Assembly (NCBI RefSeq): GCF_036865545.1
Contig: NZ_CP142208.1
Location: forward strand, 1,860,001 to 1,924,000
Length of the DNA: 64,000 nucleotides
Reading direction: 5' to 3'
Source of the DNA: Erwinia sp. E_sp_B01_1
GTDB taxonomy: Bacteria; Pseudomonadota; Gammaproteobacteria; Enterobacterales; Enterobacteriaceae
In this document: positions 22,229 through 31,413 of the stretch, piece by piece
Layout: each line of letters starts with the position of its first letter
Position numbering within the stretch: position 1 is the stretch's first letter
Program-made: the position numbers and the translations under genes
Notes under the pieces: model-generated
Told to the model about the DNA's origin: nothing
The model's database searches: none
Seen by the model: the letters and a program-made list of their open reading frames with translations, nothing else

Positions 22229-22993
22229 ATGCATTCTTTGCTAAGTAAGTTCGTCCGCGGTTGTGCCCATTTCTGGCCGCATCCTCTTTTTTCCAGTCGC
22301 CGTGAAAGAGTCGCTGCCTGCGCAGGCGCTGCTCTGGGCCTGATTATCACCGAGTCGCTTTGCCACAGCGTTTTTGGCGGGCAGATCCCCTGGTTGATTG
22401 CGCCAATGGGCGCTTCAGCGGTGCTGATCTTTGCGATCCCCGGCAGCCCGCTGGCTCAGCCGTGGTCCGTGGTCGGCGGAAACCTGGTCGCTTCTCTGGT
22501 GGGCGTTAGCTGTGCGCTGCTGATCCCGGACAGTGAGATTGCCGCAGGGATAGCAGTGGCAGTGTCGATTGCCCTGATGTTTCCCCTTCGCTGCGTCCAT
22601 CCTCCCAGTGGGGCAGTGGCTGTCACGGCGGTGCTGGGTGGCCCGGCCATTACCGGGTTGGGCTACGGCTTTGTGCTTTATCCTGTGCTGGTAAACTCCC
22701 TGCTGCTGATCCTGGTGGCGCTGGTCTTCAACAATGCCTGCAAAAGACGCTATCCACATAGCGTTCAACCTCCTCACTCCGTCAAAATAAATGCGGGTTC
22801 TTCAGGGCGCAGCCCGGTGATGCCGCTGAACCTGGACCCGGAAGATCTTCGCGCCGCTCTGGCCGCCAGGGATGAAATTGTGGATGTTGATGAAGGCGAT
22901 CTGCTGGAAATATTTTCAGAAGCACTGCAAAACGCCTCCCGCCGTCAGGCGCGTGCGCAGACGCAAATCACCGCGCGTAAGTCAGCCCCATAA
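22229..22993 (+). CDS. HPP-family integral membrane protein
   Basis: Four to five hydrophobic segments and the family motif CVHPPSGAVAVTAVLGGP (the HPP signature) near residue 115. GGQIPWLIAPMGASAVLIFAIPGSPLAQPW is the other conserved block. The C-terminal 70 residues are soluble. Plant and cyanobacterial members have been tied to nitrite transport, but the function here is not known. The start is uncertain: ATG 22229 (MHSLLSKF) or 22163. A ClC-type channel gene follows 45 bases later on the same strand, so a small ion-transport operon next to a MarR regulator is likely. Confidence 0.8.
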   Translation: MHSLLSKFVRGCAHFWPHPLFSSRRERVAACAGAALGLIITESLCHSVFGGQIPWLIAPMGASAVLIFAIPGSPLAQPWSVVGGNLVASLVGVSCALLIPDSEIAAGIAVAVSIALMFPLRCVHPPSGAVAVTAVLGGPAITGLGYGFVLYPVLVNSLLLILVALVFNNACKRRYPHSVQPPHSVKINAGSSGRSPVMPLNLDPEDLRAALAARDEIVDVDEGDLLEIFSEALQNASRRQARAQTQITARKSAP

Positions 22994-23038
22994 ACTCCTT
23001 CATACCCACGCGATAAAAACCATCAGGCACCTCTACCT

Positions 23039-24883
23039 ATGACTAAAAGCTCAGCACCCGGCCATTCGGCTATTCCCGTTTCACCCTCTCTTGAAGGCCC
23101 GGTCACCCAGGCCAACATTGCAAAAAGATCGCAGCCCCTGGATCGCCGGATCCTCTGGATCAGTTTCCTTGCCATTTTATTGGGGATAGCCTCTGCGTTA
23201 GTTGCGCACTTGCTGGTTAAGCTGATTGGGCTGGTCACCAATGCTGCCTTTTATGGTCAGGTGTCCTCTGATTTTGTCAGTCCTGCAGCCAATCAATTGG
23301 GATTATGGGTGATACTGGTGCCGGTTACCGGCGGCCTGATTGTGGGGGCGATGGCAAAATGGGGATCTAAAGCGATCCGGGGTCATGGTATTCCTGAAGC
23401 GATGGAACAGGTCCTTCGTAACGAAAGCCGTATTCTGCCGCGCATGACCTGGTTAAAACCGGTGTCGTCAGCCATTGTGATAGGCACTGGCGGTCCGTTC
23501 GGGGCAGAAGGCCCCATTATCGCGACCGGTGGGGCGCTGGGTTCGTTGCTGGGACAGGTGATCCACGTCACTGCCAATGAGCGCAAGGCCCTGCTCGCGG
23601 CAGGGGCTGCAGCAGGCATGGCCGCTATATTTGCCGCACCCATCTCAGCCCTGCTACTGGCTATCGAACTGCTGTTGTTTGAACGACGTGCCCGCACTTT
23701 GATACCCGTGGCGCTGGCTGTGGTCACCGCAACCAGCGTGCGCTTTGCTCTGGAGGGCAGCGAAGCGGTGTTTGCCATGTCAGCCCTGGCTGTACCGGGT
23801 ATGGCGGCGGTGATCGCCTGCACGCTGCTGGGAGCCTTACTGGGCGCGGTCTCGGTAGGGGTCACCAGAATCACCTATGGCATTGAAGACGCGTTTGAAA
23901 AACTGCCCATTCACTGGGCATTCTGGCCCGCCATCGGGGGACTGGCGATCGGCATTATTGGCTATTTTGAGCCAGCCACCCTGGGCGTGGGTTACGACAA
24001 TATCTCGGCAATTCTTAACGGAACTCTGGCGCTGAACACCCTGGTGGTGCTCTGCGTAATGAAATTTCTCTCCTGGTCTGTTGCTCTGGGCAGCGGAACT
24101 TCGGGTGGCACCCTTGCCCCGCTGTTTATGATAGGGGGGGCCATTGGTGGTATCACCGGCATTGAGCTGGCGGGCGCTTTTCCTGAGCTGGGTCTGGATC
24201 CACGACTTGCCGCCCTGGTTGGAATGGCGGCTTTATTTGCGGGTGCCTCAAGGGCCTTTCTCACTTCGGTGGTCTTTGCTTTTGAAACCACGCAGCAACC
24301 CCACGGACTGCTTCCTTTGCTGGCCGGCTGCGCCGCTGCTTATCTGGTGTCGGGTCTGATGATGCGCCAGTCAATCATGACGGAGAAAATCGCTCGTCGT
24401 GGGGTGCGTGTGCCTTCGGACTACGCCAGTGATTATCTGGATCACATCAGGGCAGGGTCGATTTGTAGTCGTAATGTGCAGGTGCTGGATGCCTCGCAGC
24501 GGGTTGATGAAGTCATTAAATGGATCGAGGGCGGATCGCCTGACTCCCAGCATCAGGGCTTCCCCCTCCGGCAGGAGAACCATATTGTGGGCGTCATTAC
24601 CCGCAAGGGATTGATGCAGGCGGCAGGGAAGGGGGCAGTGACGCTGGGGGACACCCTCACCAGACCACTGATTTCCGTACAGGAGGATCACTCCGCTCGT
24701 GAAGCGGCAGATTGTCTGGTAGATGCCGATATCGGGCGATTAGTGGTGTTTGCCAGTGATGACCCGCAAAGGCTGGTGGGGATTTTGACCCGGGGCGATT
24801 TGCTGGCCGCCCATTCTCAACGGCTCAAAGAAGAGCGTCAGCGCACCCGTCATTTGCTAAACCGTGCGAGAACCTCGCCTTAG
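23039..24883 (+). CDS. ClC-family chloride channel/antiporter with CBS pair
   Basis: Inner-membrane ClC protein of 614 residues. Selectivity-filter motifs are visible: GHGIPEAME, GPFGAEGPI (with the gating glutamate) and GSGTSGGTLAPLFMIGG. A C-terminal pair of CBS domains (about residues 470-600) could bind nucleotides. It is not one of the fluoride-specific CLC-F proteins, which lack GxEGP. Whether it is a channel or Cl-/H+ exchanger cannot be read with certainty. Same strand as the HPP gene, 45 bases downstream. Confidence 0.88.
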   Translation: MTKSSAPGHSAIPVSPSLEGPVTQANIAKRSQPLDRRILWISFLAILLGIASALVAHLLVKLIGLVTNAAFYGQVSSDFVSPAANQLGLWVILVPVTGGLIVGAMAKWGSKAIRGHGIPEAMEQVLRNESRILPRMTWLKPVSSAIVIGTGGPFGAEGPIIATGGALGSLLGQVIHVTANERKALLAAGAAAGMAAIFAAPISALLLAIELLLFERRARTLIPVALAVVTATSVRFALEGSEAVFAMSALAVPGMAAVIACTLLGALLGAVSVGVTRITYGIEDAFEKLPIHWAFWPAIGGLAIGIIGYFEPATLGVGYDNISAILNGTLALNTLVVLCVMKFLSWSVALGSGTSGGTLAPLFMIGGAIGGITGIELAGAFPELGLDPRLAALVGMAALFAGASRAFLTSVVFAFETTQQPHGLLPLLAGCAAAYLVSGLMMRQSIMTEKIARRGVRVPSDYASDYLDHIRAGSICSRNVQVLDASQRVDEVIKWIEGGSPDSQHQGFPLRQENHIVGVITRKGLMQAAGKGAVTLGDTLTRPLISVQEDHSAREAADCLVDADIGRLVVFASDDPQRLVGILTRGDLLAAHSQRLKEERQRTRHLLNRARTSP

Positions 24884-24911
24884 CCTGATTGCTCAAAGCT
24901 GAGGGTATTCC

Positions 24912-24945
24912 GGTGTCTGGATGACGGTTATGTCATCCAGACACC
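24912..24945. terminator. Large perfect hairpin between ClC and cupin genes
   Basis: Fourteen pairs (GGTGTCTGGATGAC / GTCATCCAGACACC), six-base loop. It lies between convergent genes and has no clear T-run; it probably protects or ends both transcripts. Confidence 0.6.
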
Positions 24946-24971
24946 AATAGTAATTCCGGATAAATTCGGGC

Positions 24972-25349
24972 TCAGTATTCCGGCTCTTCTCCAGGCAGAG
25001 GAACCGAGAGTTCAGCATTATCGACACCGGCATAAAAAATAATCAGTTCTGCCTGTTCATCCGTGGTATATCCCCGATGCGCCAGATCCACCGACTCATT
25101 AAATGCTTCACCGGTGCGGAACGTCTGTGTTTTGCCAGAGGCTTTATCTTCAATGGTCAGACTTCCGGAGAGGATGTAAGCCGTATTAGGCACGGGATGG
25201 GTGTGCCAGGGCAGGGCAGAATGCGGTTCTATCACCATTTTCATCACGGTAAATACTGGCTTTCCGTCCGGAAAGTGGGTTATCGGCTGACCGTTCCAGG
25301 CGTGGCCACTGGATAAAATTTCGTCTGATGTCACTGAGGACTGGCTCAT
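24972..25349 (-). CDS. Cupin-domain protein
   Basis: A 125-residue single cupin. The metal-binding motif 1 is PHSALPWHTHPVPNTAYILSG (two His and a downstream Glu-type position) and the second conserved stretch is GEAFNESVDLAHRGYTTDEQAELIIFYAG. ATG 25349 has GGAGG seven bases upstream; a frame to 25382 adds an unlikely leader. No partner gene; the function is unknown (metal-dependent small-molecule enzyme or sensor). Confidence 0.7.
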   Translation of the reverse strand: MSQSSVTSDEILSSGHAWNGQPITHFPDGKPVFTVMKMVIEPHSALPWHTHPVPNTAYILSGSLTIEDKASGKTQTFRTGEAFNESVDLAHRGYTTDEQAELIIFYAGVDNAELSVPLPGEEPEY

Positions 25350-26172
25350 TATTACTCCTCCGCTGGAGATCAAGTGGATCAATTATTCAGGCTGAAATGT
25401 TCAGCTTAAGGCCTGATCATAGACGCATCTCTGAGAATACACACGGGCGTGCTCATCAGTACGACAATCAATGAACGCCATAGCGCTAATAGTGATCTGA
25501 TGTGCAGCAGATTCAGCAGTAGATGAATAAAAATCATTATCATCAGACCGATTAAGGGGGGAGAACTTTAAAGTATTTCCTCTTCCGTGAAAGAAAAAAT
25601 AGAGTAAGGGCAGACACTTTTTAAATAACTGGCCCTCTTTTTTATCTCTTAAAGTCTGATAATTAATGGAATCAAAGTAATAAGATAGTTACCCGGTGAG
25701 GAATCTGAAATTCTTTCCGTGGGGTCAAAAATACTTTAAAAGAAATTTCATGGGTGATTATATCTCTCTGTTTATCTCAGAGCAGGCTGGCCGTGGGTTG
25801 TCCCTGCTTTTTAAAACGCTAATTCCGGATGATACGTTAGTCTTAAAATTCATGGGGTTAATAAAAACAAGACGAGATTCAGGATGAAAATTCTTCTATA
25901 ACAGTAAAATAGCCAGGCTCCCCGCTGGCAAAAACAAAAGCTCAGCCTATACTTAAGCTAAATCATTAAATAGCAGATGATCCCCCTGCTTTAATGATTT
26001 CATTTTAATTATCCGTAGTTTCATAAGACGGTTATTTAAATGACAGCATCAGGCTTAAATTAATACCAGCTATTATGACCTTCCCATAGCCATTATTTCA
26101 GAGCAGGCTCTCTTGCTCACTATTGTCGTCCAATATGCCACCCCAGCGCATGAGGTGGTCAAAGGAGGGTGA
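25350..26172. other. Long AT-rich non-coding stretch
   Basis: About 820 bases without a convincing gene. A 63-codon frame at 25696-25887 has no recognisable motif and no good ribosome site. The region is AT-rich, as expected for promoter DNA of the large fusion gene or for silenced foreign DNA. GGAGGG directly before 26173 is the ribosome site of the next gene. Confidence 0.5.
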
Positions 26173-29100
26173 ATGCCTGTTTTTAACAGTTTCTGGCAGG
26201 CCGGTTACGAAGGTGCAGATCATCGTAACCGGCCTGGTGACTTGCTCTCCATGAACGATATCACGGGTCACAATCAAAAGCTGAAAGAGGATTATAACGC
26301 TCTAAAAAAATTCAATATTCTGACCGTACGTGAAAGCGTGGGCTGGCGACTGGTTGAAAAAAATGGCCGGTATGATTTCTCCTCCGTGGCGGAAAAAATG
26401 CAGGCCGCACAGCAAGCCGGGATCCAGGTTTGCTGGACGGTTTGTCATTACGGCTGGCCCGAAGATACGGATGTTTTCTCGCCCGATTTTATCCCCCGCT
26501 TTGCCAGGCTTTGCGGCGAACTGGCCCGCTTTCTGGCCCCCTTTTATCAGGAAAGTCCGGTCTATTCACCGGTAAATGAGATTTCATTTTCGAGTTGGGG
26601 GATCTCCGTAGGGTTATTTGGTTCTTCAACTTTGCCGGGTGAACACAGCGGCGATGAGAGTAAACGACAGCTCGTACGGGCGACGATTGCTGCCTGCGAT
26701 GCGATCTGGGCGGCGGATCCCCGCGCGCGGATTTTGCATTGCGACCCCATTATTCATCTGGTAGCCCCCGAAAACAGCCCGGAGTGGCTGGATACGGTAG
26801 CCGGTTTCAGCAATGCCCAGTATCAGGCGTGGGACATGCTCGCGGGTAAACTGGCACCGGAACTGGGGGGAAATCCGCGTTATCTGGATCTGATTGGCGC
26901 CAATTATTACCACGATAACCAGTGGGAAAGCGGCAGTAACGCGAGACTTTACTGGCATCTTGGCGATCCGCGTCGCCAGCCGCTTCATCAGATGCTGGCA
27001 ACGCTATATCAGCGCTATCAGCGGCCCGTGCTGCTGGCGGAAACCAGCCACGTGGGCAGTGGGCGCGGGGCGTGGATAACGCAGATTGCCGCCCAGATTG
27101 CTCAGGCTCAGCAGAAGGGCGTTGAGATGCTCGGGATCTGCCTCTATCCCATTATCGACCGCCCGGACTGGGAAGCATTACAACGCTGGCACCGCAGTGG
27201 ACTTTGGGAGCTTGACCACCAGGGAACGGACCCACTTGCACGCAAACTGGATCCTGTCTATGCCGCCGCGCTTTTACGGGCGCAGCAAACACTGGCTCAC
27301 TTTCAGTTCCAATCAGGCGTTTTCAGTAACGCCAGGGGAAGTAAACATACTATGAAAAAAATCTATGTTTTCAGTCATCTGCGTTGGGATTTCGTCTTTC
27401 AGCGTCCACAGCATCTCCTGACCCGTCTGGCGCAGCATTATCAGATATTTTTTATTGAGGAGCCGGTTTTTACCGCCTCTGCTGCAAGCCTGGTCATGAG
27501 CGAGCCCGCGCCTAATGTCACCGTGATTAAGCCGCATACGCCTTCACAGGCTGCCGGCTTCCACGACAGTCAGATCGCCTGGCTCCAGCCTCTGCTGGCA
27601 GAAATCGTTGCGGAAGACGACGCGCCGATCGTCTGGTTTTACACGCCGATGGCGCTGCCACTGCTGGCTGTATTTACTCCCTCGCTGGTCATTTATGACT
27701 GTATGGATGAGCTGGCGGCGTTTGAGCACGCCCCCCGCCAGCTTTTGCAGCGTGAATCGGCTCTGCTCACCCGTGCCGATCTGGTGTTTACCGGAGGCCC
27801 AAGCTTATATGCGGCGAAAGTCGGACGACACTCCGATGTGCACTGTTTTACCAGCAGCGTGGACGCCATCCACTTTGAACAGGCGCTGGATCGCGCTAAC
27901 TTCCACCCGTTACAGCAGGACATACCGCATCCCCGGCTTGGCTATTTTGGAGTTATTGATGAGCGTATGGACCTGGATCTGCTCGCGCAAATTGCCGATG
28001 CCCACCCGGAATGGCAGCTGGTGATGGTCGGGCCGGTGGTAAAAATCGACCCGGCGACTTTGCCGCAGCGGGACAATATTTTCTATTACGGTATGCAACC
28101 CTATCAGGCGCTACCGCAGTTCCTCGCCGGTTGGGATGTCTGCCTGATGCCCTTTGCGCTGAATGCCTCCACGCGTTTTATCAGCCCGACCAAAGTGCTG
28201 GAATACATGGCTGCCCGGATACCAGTGGTCAGCACGGCCATTACCGACGTGGAAAAACCCTATGCTCACGTGGTGGCCATTGGCCGCGATCCACAAAGTT
28301 TTATCCTGGCCTGTGAGAAGATGCTGGCACTTTCCGATCCGGCAAGGGCGGCCATGCAGCGCGAGATGAAAGCCATAGTGGATGCCACATCCTGGGATGC
28401 GACCACGCTGTTAATGCATACGCTGATGGAAAAACAGCTGACCAAAGCGGCCCTGCAACAGGTTGCTGTCACCCCTGAGCCGGCATCACATCCGGTTACA
28501 GCAAAACCTTCTGCGCTGAGGCTGATGACGCCGGATCCAGACAATGCCCTGTTTGCACGCTGCCTGATCCTGGGGGGCGGTCCGACTGGTCTGAGTGCGG
28601 CCTATCACACCGGCAAAGATGCGGTACTGCTGGAACGCAATGAGAGCGTTGGCGGCTGGTGTCGTTCGGTTGAGGATCGGGGGTTCACCTTCGATTATGC
28701 CGGACACATCATGTTCTCCAACGATCCTTATGTGCTTGAACTCTATGAAATGCTGCTTGGCGATAACATTCACTGGCAGATGCGTGAAGCCTGGATATAT
28801 ACCGATGGCGTCTACACGCGCTATCCGTTCCAGGGGGCACTCTATGGTCTGCCAACAGGGGTCATTAAAGAGTGCATTATGGGCGCAATAAAAGCCCGCT
28901 ACGAAAGCGAACCTGAGCAGCAGGCAGAGAGCTTCGAGCAGTTTATCTATCAAACCTGGGGGGAGGGCATCGCCGCGCATTTCGCCATTCCTTATAACAA
29001 AAAGCTGTGGACCGTGCCGCTGTCGCAGATGGAGATCTCCTGGCTGGGCGGGCGCGTGCCGCTACCGGATTTGGCTCAGATTATCGAAGGGGCTGTTGAG

Positions 29101-29874
29101 CCGGTCGGAAAACCTATGGGGCCGAATGCGCGCTTTGGCTATCCTTTGAAAGGCGGTTTTCAGGCGTTGATGTCCGGTTTTCTGCCGCACATCAAAGGCA
29201 CGCTGGAAACCAATGCAGAGATCACCCGCGTGTTTCCGCAGCAGCATATTGCCGTACTCAAGGATGGCAGGCAGTACCGCTATGAGCAGATGATCAGTAC
29301 GATGCCGCTGCCCGAGCTTATCCGCATCATGGGCGATGAGGTACCGGCAGAGGTTATCTCCGCTGCCAGAGGGCTGAAACATGTTTCGGTTCGCTGCGTG
29401 AATCTGGGGATCAACCGGGCCGATCTCACCGACAAACACTGGATCTATTTTGCCGGCGACACGGTCTTCCACCGTATTTTTGTGCAGGGGAATACCAGCC
29501 CGCACTGTAACCCACCCGGCGGCTGCGGCCTGACCTGCGAGATCACCTACTCGCCACTTAAACCGCTGCCTGTGGACGGCCAGGCGTTGATCGATCGCTG
29601 CATTGCCGAATGCATCGCGCTGGGTATTTTTAACGCTGATGATGAAGTGCTGGCCGCCAACCAGTTGGATATCCCCTACGCCTATGTCATTTACGATCAC
29701 GCGCGGGCGAAGAATGTTGACACGGTACGCCAGTGGCTGATTCAGCAGGATATTGTGCTGGCAGGCCGTTACAGCGAATGGGAGTATTACAATTCCGATC
29801 ACGCCTTTATTGCAGGTAAACATGCGGCTGAAAAAGTGAAAAATAGCATTGAGATGCGTGATGCCGGGACTTAA
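26173..29874 (+). CDS. Glycosidase / glycosyltransferase / UDP-galactopyranose-mutase-like fusion
   Basis: A 1233-residue frame with three parts. Residues 1-385: a clan GH-A-like barrel, with Asn-Glu at PVNEISFSSW (Glu 136) and a second Glu in LLAETSHVG (Glu 290), as for acid/base and nucleophile. Residues 394-770: a GT-B-type glycosyltransferase (KKIYVFSHLRWDFVFQRPQHLL; ending SPTKVLEYMAARIPVVSTAI). Residues 790-1233: FAD enzyme like UDP-galactopyranose mutase (LILGGGPTGLSAAYH; FDYAGHIMFS; YPFQG). A separate start is possible at 27352 (MKKIYVF), with AGGGGAAG 11 bases upstream; one extra T at 27320-27323 would end the first part at 27329. It is therefore either a true triple fusion or two coupled genes. 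A role in exopolysaccharide or surface glycan is inferred. Confidence 0.7.
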   Translation: MPVFNSFWQAGYEGADHRNRPGDLLSMNDITGHNQKLKEDYNALKKFNILTVRESVGWRLVEKNGRYDFSSVAEKMQAAQQAGIQVCWTVCHYGWPEDTDVFSPDFIPRFARLCGELARFLAPFYQESPVYSPVNEISFSSWGISVGLFGSSTLPGEHSGDESKRQLVRATIAACDAIWAADPRARILHCDPIIHLVAPENSPEWLDTVAGFSNAQYQAWDMLAGKLAPELGGNPRYLDLIGANYYHDNQWESGSNARLYWHLGDPRRQPLHQMLATLYQRYQRPVLLAETSHVGSGRGAWITQIAAQIAQAQQKGVEMLGICLYPIIDRPDWEALQRWHRSGLWELDHQGTDPLARKLDPVYAAALLRAQQTLAHFQFQSGVFSNARGSKHTMKKIYVFSHLRWDFVFQRPQHLLTRLAQHYQIFFIEEPVFTASAASLVMSEPAPNVTVIKPHTPSQAAGFHDSQIAWLQPLLAEIVAEDDAPIVWFYTPMALPLLAVFTPSLVIYDCMDELAAFEHAPRQLLQRESALLTRADLVFTGGPSLYAAKVGRHSDVHCFTSSVDAIHFEQALDRANFHPLQQDIPHPRLGYFGVIDERMDLDLLAQIADAHPEWQLVMVGPVVKIDPATLPQRDNIFYYGMQPYQALPQFLAGWDVCLMPFALNASTRFISPTKVLEYMAARIPVVSTAITDVEKPYAHVVAIGRDPQSFILACEKMLALSDPARAAMQREMKAIVDATSWDATTLLMHTLMEKQLTKAALQQVAVTPEPASHPVTAKPSALRLMTPDPDNALFARCLILGGGPTGLSAAYHTGKDAVLLERNESVGGWCRSVEDRGFTFDYAGHIMFSNDPYVLELYEMLLGDNIHWQMREAWIYTDGVYTRYPFQGALYGLPTGVIKECIMGAIKARYESEPEQQAESFEQFIYQTWGEGIAAHFAIPYNKKLWTVPLSQMEISWLGGRVPLPDLAQIIEGAVEPVGKPMGPNARFGYPLKGGFQALMSGFLPHIKGTLETNAEITRVFPQQHIAVLKDGRQYRYEQMISTMPLPELIRIMGDEVPAEVISAARGLKHVSVRCVNLGINRADLTDKHWIYFAGDTVFHRIFVQGNTSPHCNPPGGCGLTCEITYSPLKPLPVDGQALIDRCIAECIALGIFNADDEVLAANQLDIPYAYVIYDHARAKNVDTVRQWLIQQDIVLAGRYSEWEYYNSDHAFIAGKHAAEKVKNSIEMRDAGT

Positions 29875-29890
29875 TATCGGGTATGGATAG

Positions 29891-29926
29891 CAAGAAAAAG
29901 GGCAGGGATAACCTGCCCATCTTGTT
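29891..29926 (+). terminator. Terminator-like hairpin after the fusion gene
   Basis: GGGCAGG / CCTGCCC with loop GATAA, followed by a weak T-rich stretch, 25 bases after the stop codon. Confidence 0.6.
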
Positions 29927-30097
29927 TAAATATTTCGTTGCGCGGATTTTTATCTTCCTGGCCAGGATTTTTTCATCAGTTCGTCAATACAGGATTCCAC
30001 GAGCTTCGCCACAGCTTTACTGAGCTGCCAGCGCGTTACGCATTCTACGAATGCTCCCCTGGTCTGGCTCATTTTGGCTGGAGGCAATCTATCCAAA

Positions 30098-31408
30098 CTA
30101 ATTTGATGGTAACTTAATCGTAACTTTACAACCGCGCTGGTCGGTTCTTTGTGTCAGGTTAAAATAACCGCCATGAGATTCTACTATCTGACGGGACAGC
30201 ATCAGTCCTATGCCGCTGCCGTTCTTTTTAGTGCTGTAAAGCGGCACAAAAATATTTTCAGCATTACTGATACCACAACCCTCATCAAGAATAGTCAGAC
30301 AAAATTCATTATCTTTCATTTTCCAGCTTAGAGAGATTTTCCCCTCTGAATCCGACATTGATTCGTCGGCGTTCTTTAAAATATTAATCAGCATTTGTTC
30401 AATCTGAACCGCATCGATATCAATCACCACCTCTTCGCTATGAAGAATGTGTAAAGTACGTTGATCAAATAACGCCAGGATATTTTTAATCAGCGCATCA
30501 ATATTGTAGGGTTCTTTCTTTGGCACCGGCAGTGACGTTAGTTTTCGGTAGCTGTCGACAAAGCTTTTCAAATTTAACGCACGTTCATTGATGATGTTCA
30601 GGCCATCGCGCAAATCCTGATGATGTTCTGCTTCATCGTCAGGTACTGTAGAGGATAACACCTGGCTCAGAGAGGCGATGGGCGTTAGCGTGTTGTTGAT
30701 TTCATGGCTCATCACGCGCAGCAAATTACGCCATGTCCGGTACTCTTCTTCTCGCAGCAATTGGCTCACATCAGTGATAAACAGCAGTTGCTGCCTTTTG
30801 CCATCCTCAAAATAGCTGTCCAGCACAATCTTGAACCGCCCCCGGCTTTTCGCAAACTGATACTCCACCACGCTATCGCCGGTTTGCTGAAACAGCGAGC
30901 TGAAAGACAATTCATTAAGCGGCACTCCTTTCAACGCATCCGCCGAAGTATCCAGTAAGGTAGCCGCGGTATCATTCAGGAATGCGACTTCCTGCTCATG
31001 GTTAAGTGCAATAATCGCTACATCAATATTATTCAGCACCTTACGTACCAGATACTGCTGCTGCCTGACATTCATACGCTGTTTTTGCATTAATGCCGCC
31101 AGTGCATTAATCATATCGATCAGTTCGTTAAGCGCGCTGTCTCCTAGCTGACGCTTGCCGCGCAGGCTAAAGTCATCATGCGTTATCGCATCGATCAGGT
31201 TAGTTAGCGTGGAAAGCTGATAATTTAACGCCTGCCTGGCTGTCAGCACGCTGTAACCAATAACGCTCAGCGAAAACAAGGCCACTAAAGCAACCAGATA
31301 GCTGGAATAGCCATGCCAGATCATCAGTCCGATCAGCGCCAGCGCTGACGGAAGCGATGAAATCAGAATCAAGTGCCGCTGTAATGCTTCCAGTGAATGC
31401 CGAAACAT
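30098..31408 (-). CDS. Sensor histidine kinase (PAS + HATPase), partner of the sigma-54 regulator
   Basis: Two N-terminal transmembrane segments (about residues 12-31 and 37-56), a HAMP-like linker, a PAS domain (about 120-215), then phospho-His in RVMSHEINNTLTPI (His 235) and an ATPase domain with NILKNADES, DEGCGIS and GSGIGLML. This is the NtrY-like class of kinase. It has essentially no periplasmic loop, so it senses in or at the membrane. Its gene begins six bases after the regulator gene. Last gene of a five-gene minus-strand operon with an exporter. Stimulus unknown. Confidence 0.85.
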   Translation of the reverse strand: MFRHSLEALQRHLILISSLPSALALIGLMIWHGYSSYLVALVALFSLSVIGYSVLTARQALNYQLSTLTNLIDAITHDDFSLRGKRQLGDSALNELIDMINALAALMQKQRMNVRQQQYLVRKVLNNIDVAIIALNHEQEVAFLNDTAATLLDTSADALKGVPLNELSFSSLFQQTGDSVVEYQFAKSRGRFKIVLDSYFEDGKRQQLLFITDVSQLLREEEYRTWRNLLRVMSHEINNTLTPIASLSQVLSSTVPDDEAEHHQDLRDGLNIINERALNLKSFVDSYRKLTSLPVPKKEPYNIDALIKNILALFDQRTLHILHSEEVVIDIDAVQIEQMLINILKNADESMSDSEGKISLSWKMKDNEFCLTILDEGCGISNAENIFVPLYSTKKNGSGIGLMLSRQIVESHGGYFNLTQRTDQRGCKVTIKLPSN

Positions 31409-31413
31409 AGCAG

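Noticed and set aside
25696..25887. 63-codon frame in the AT-rich gap
   Set aside because: No motif, no good ribosome site, short; kept only as part of the gap description.
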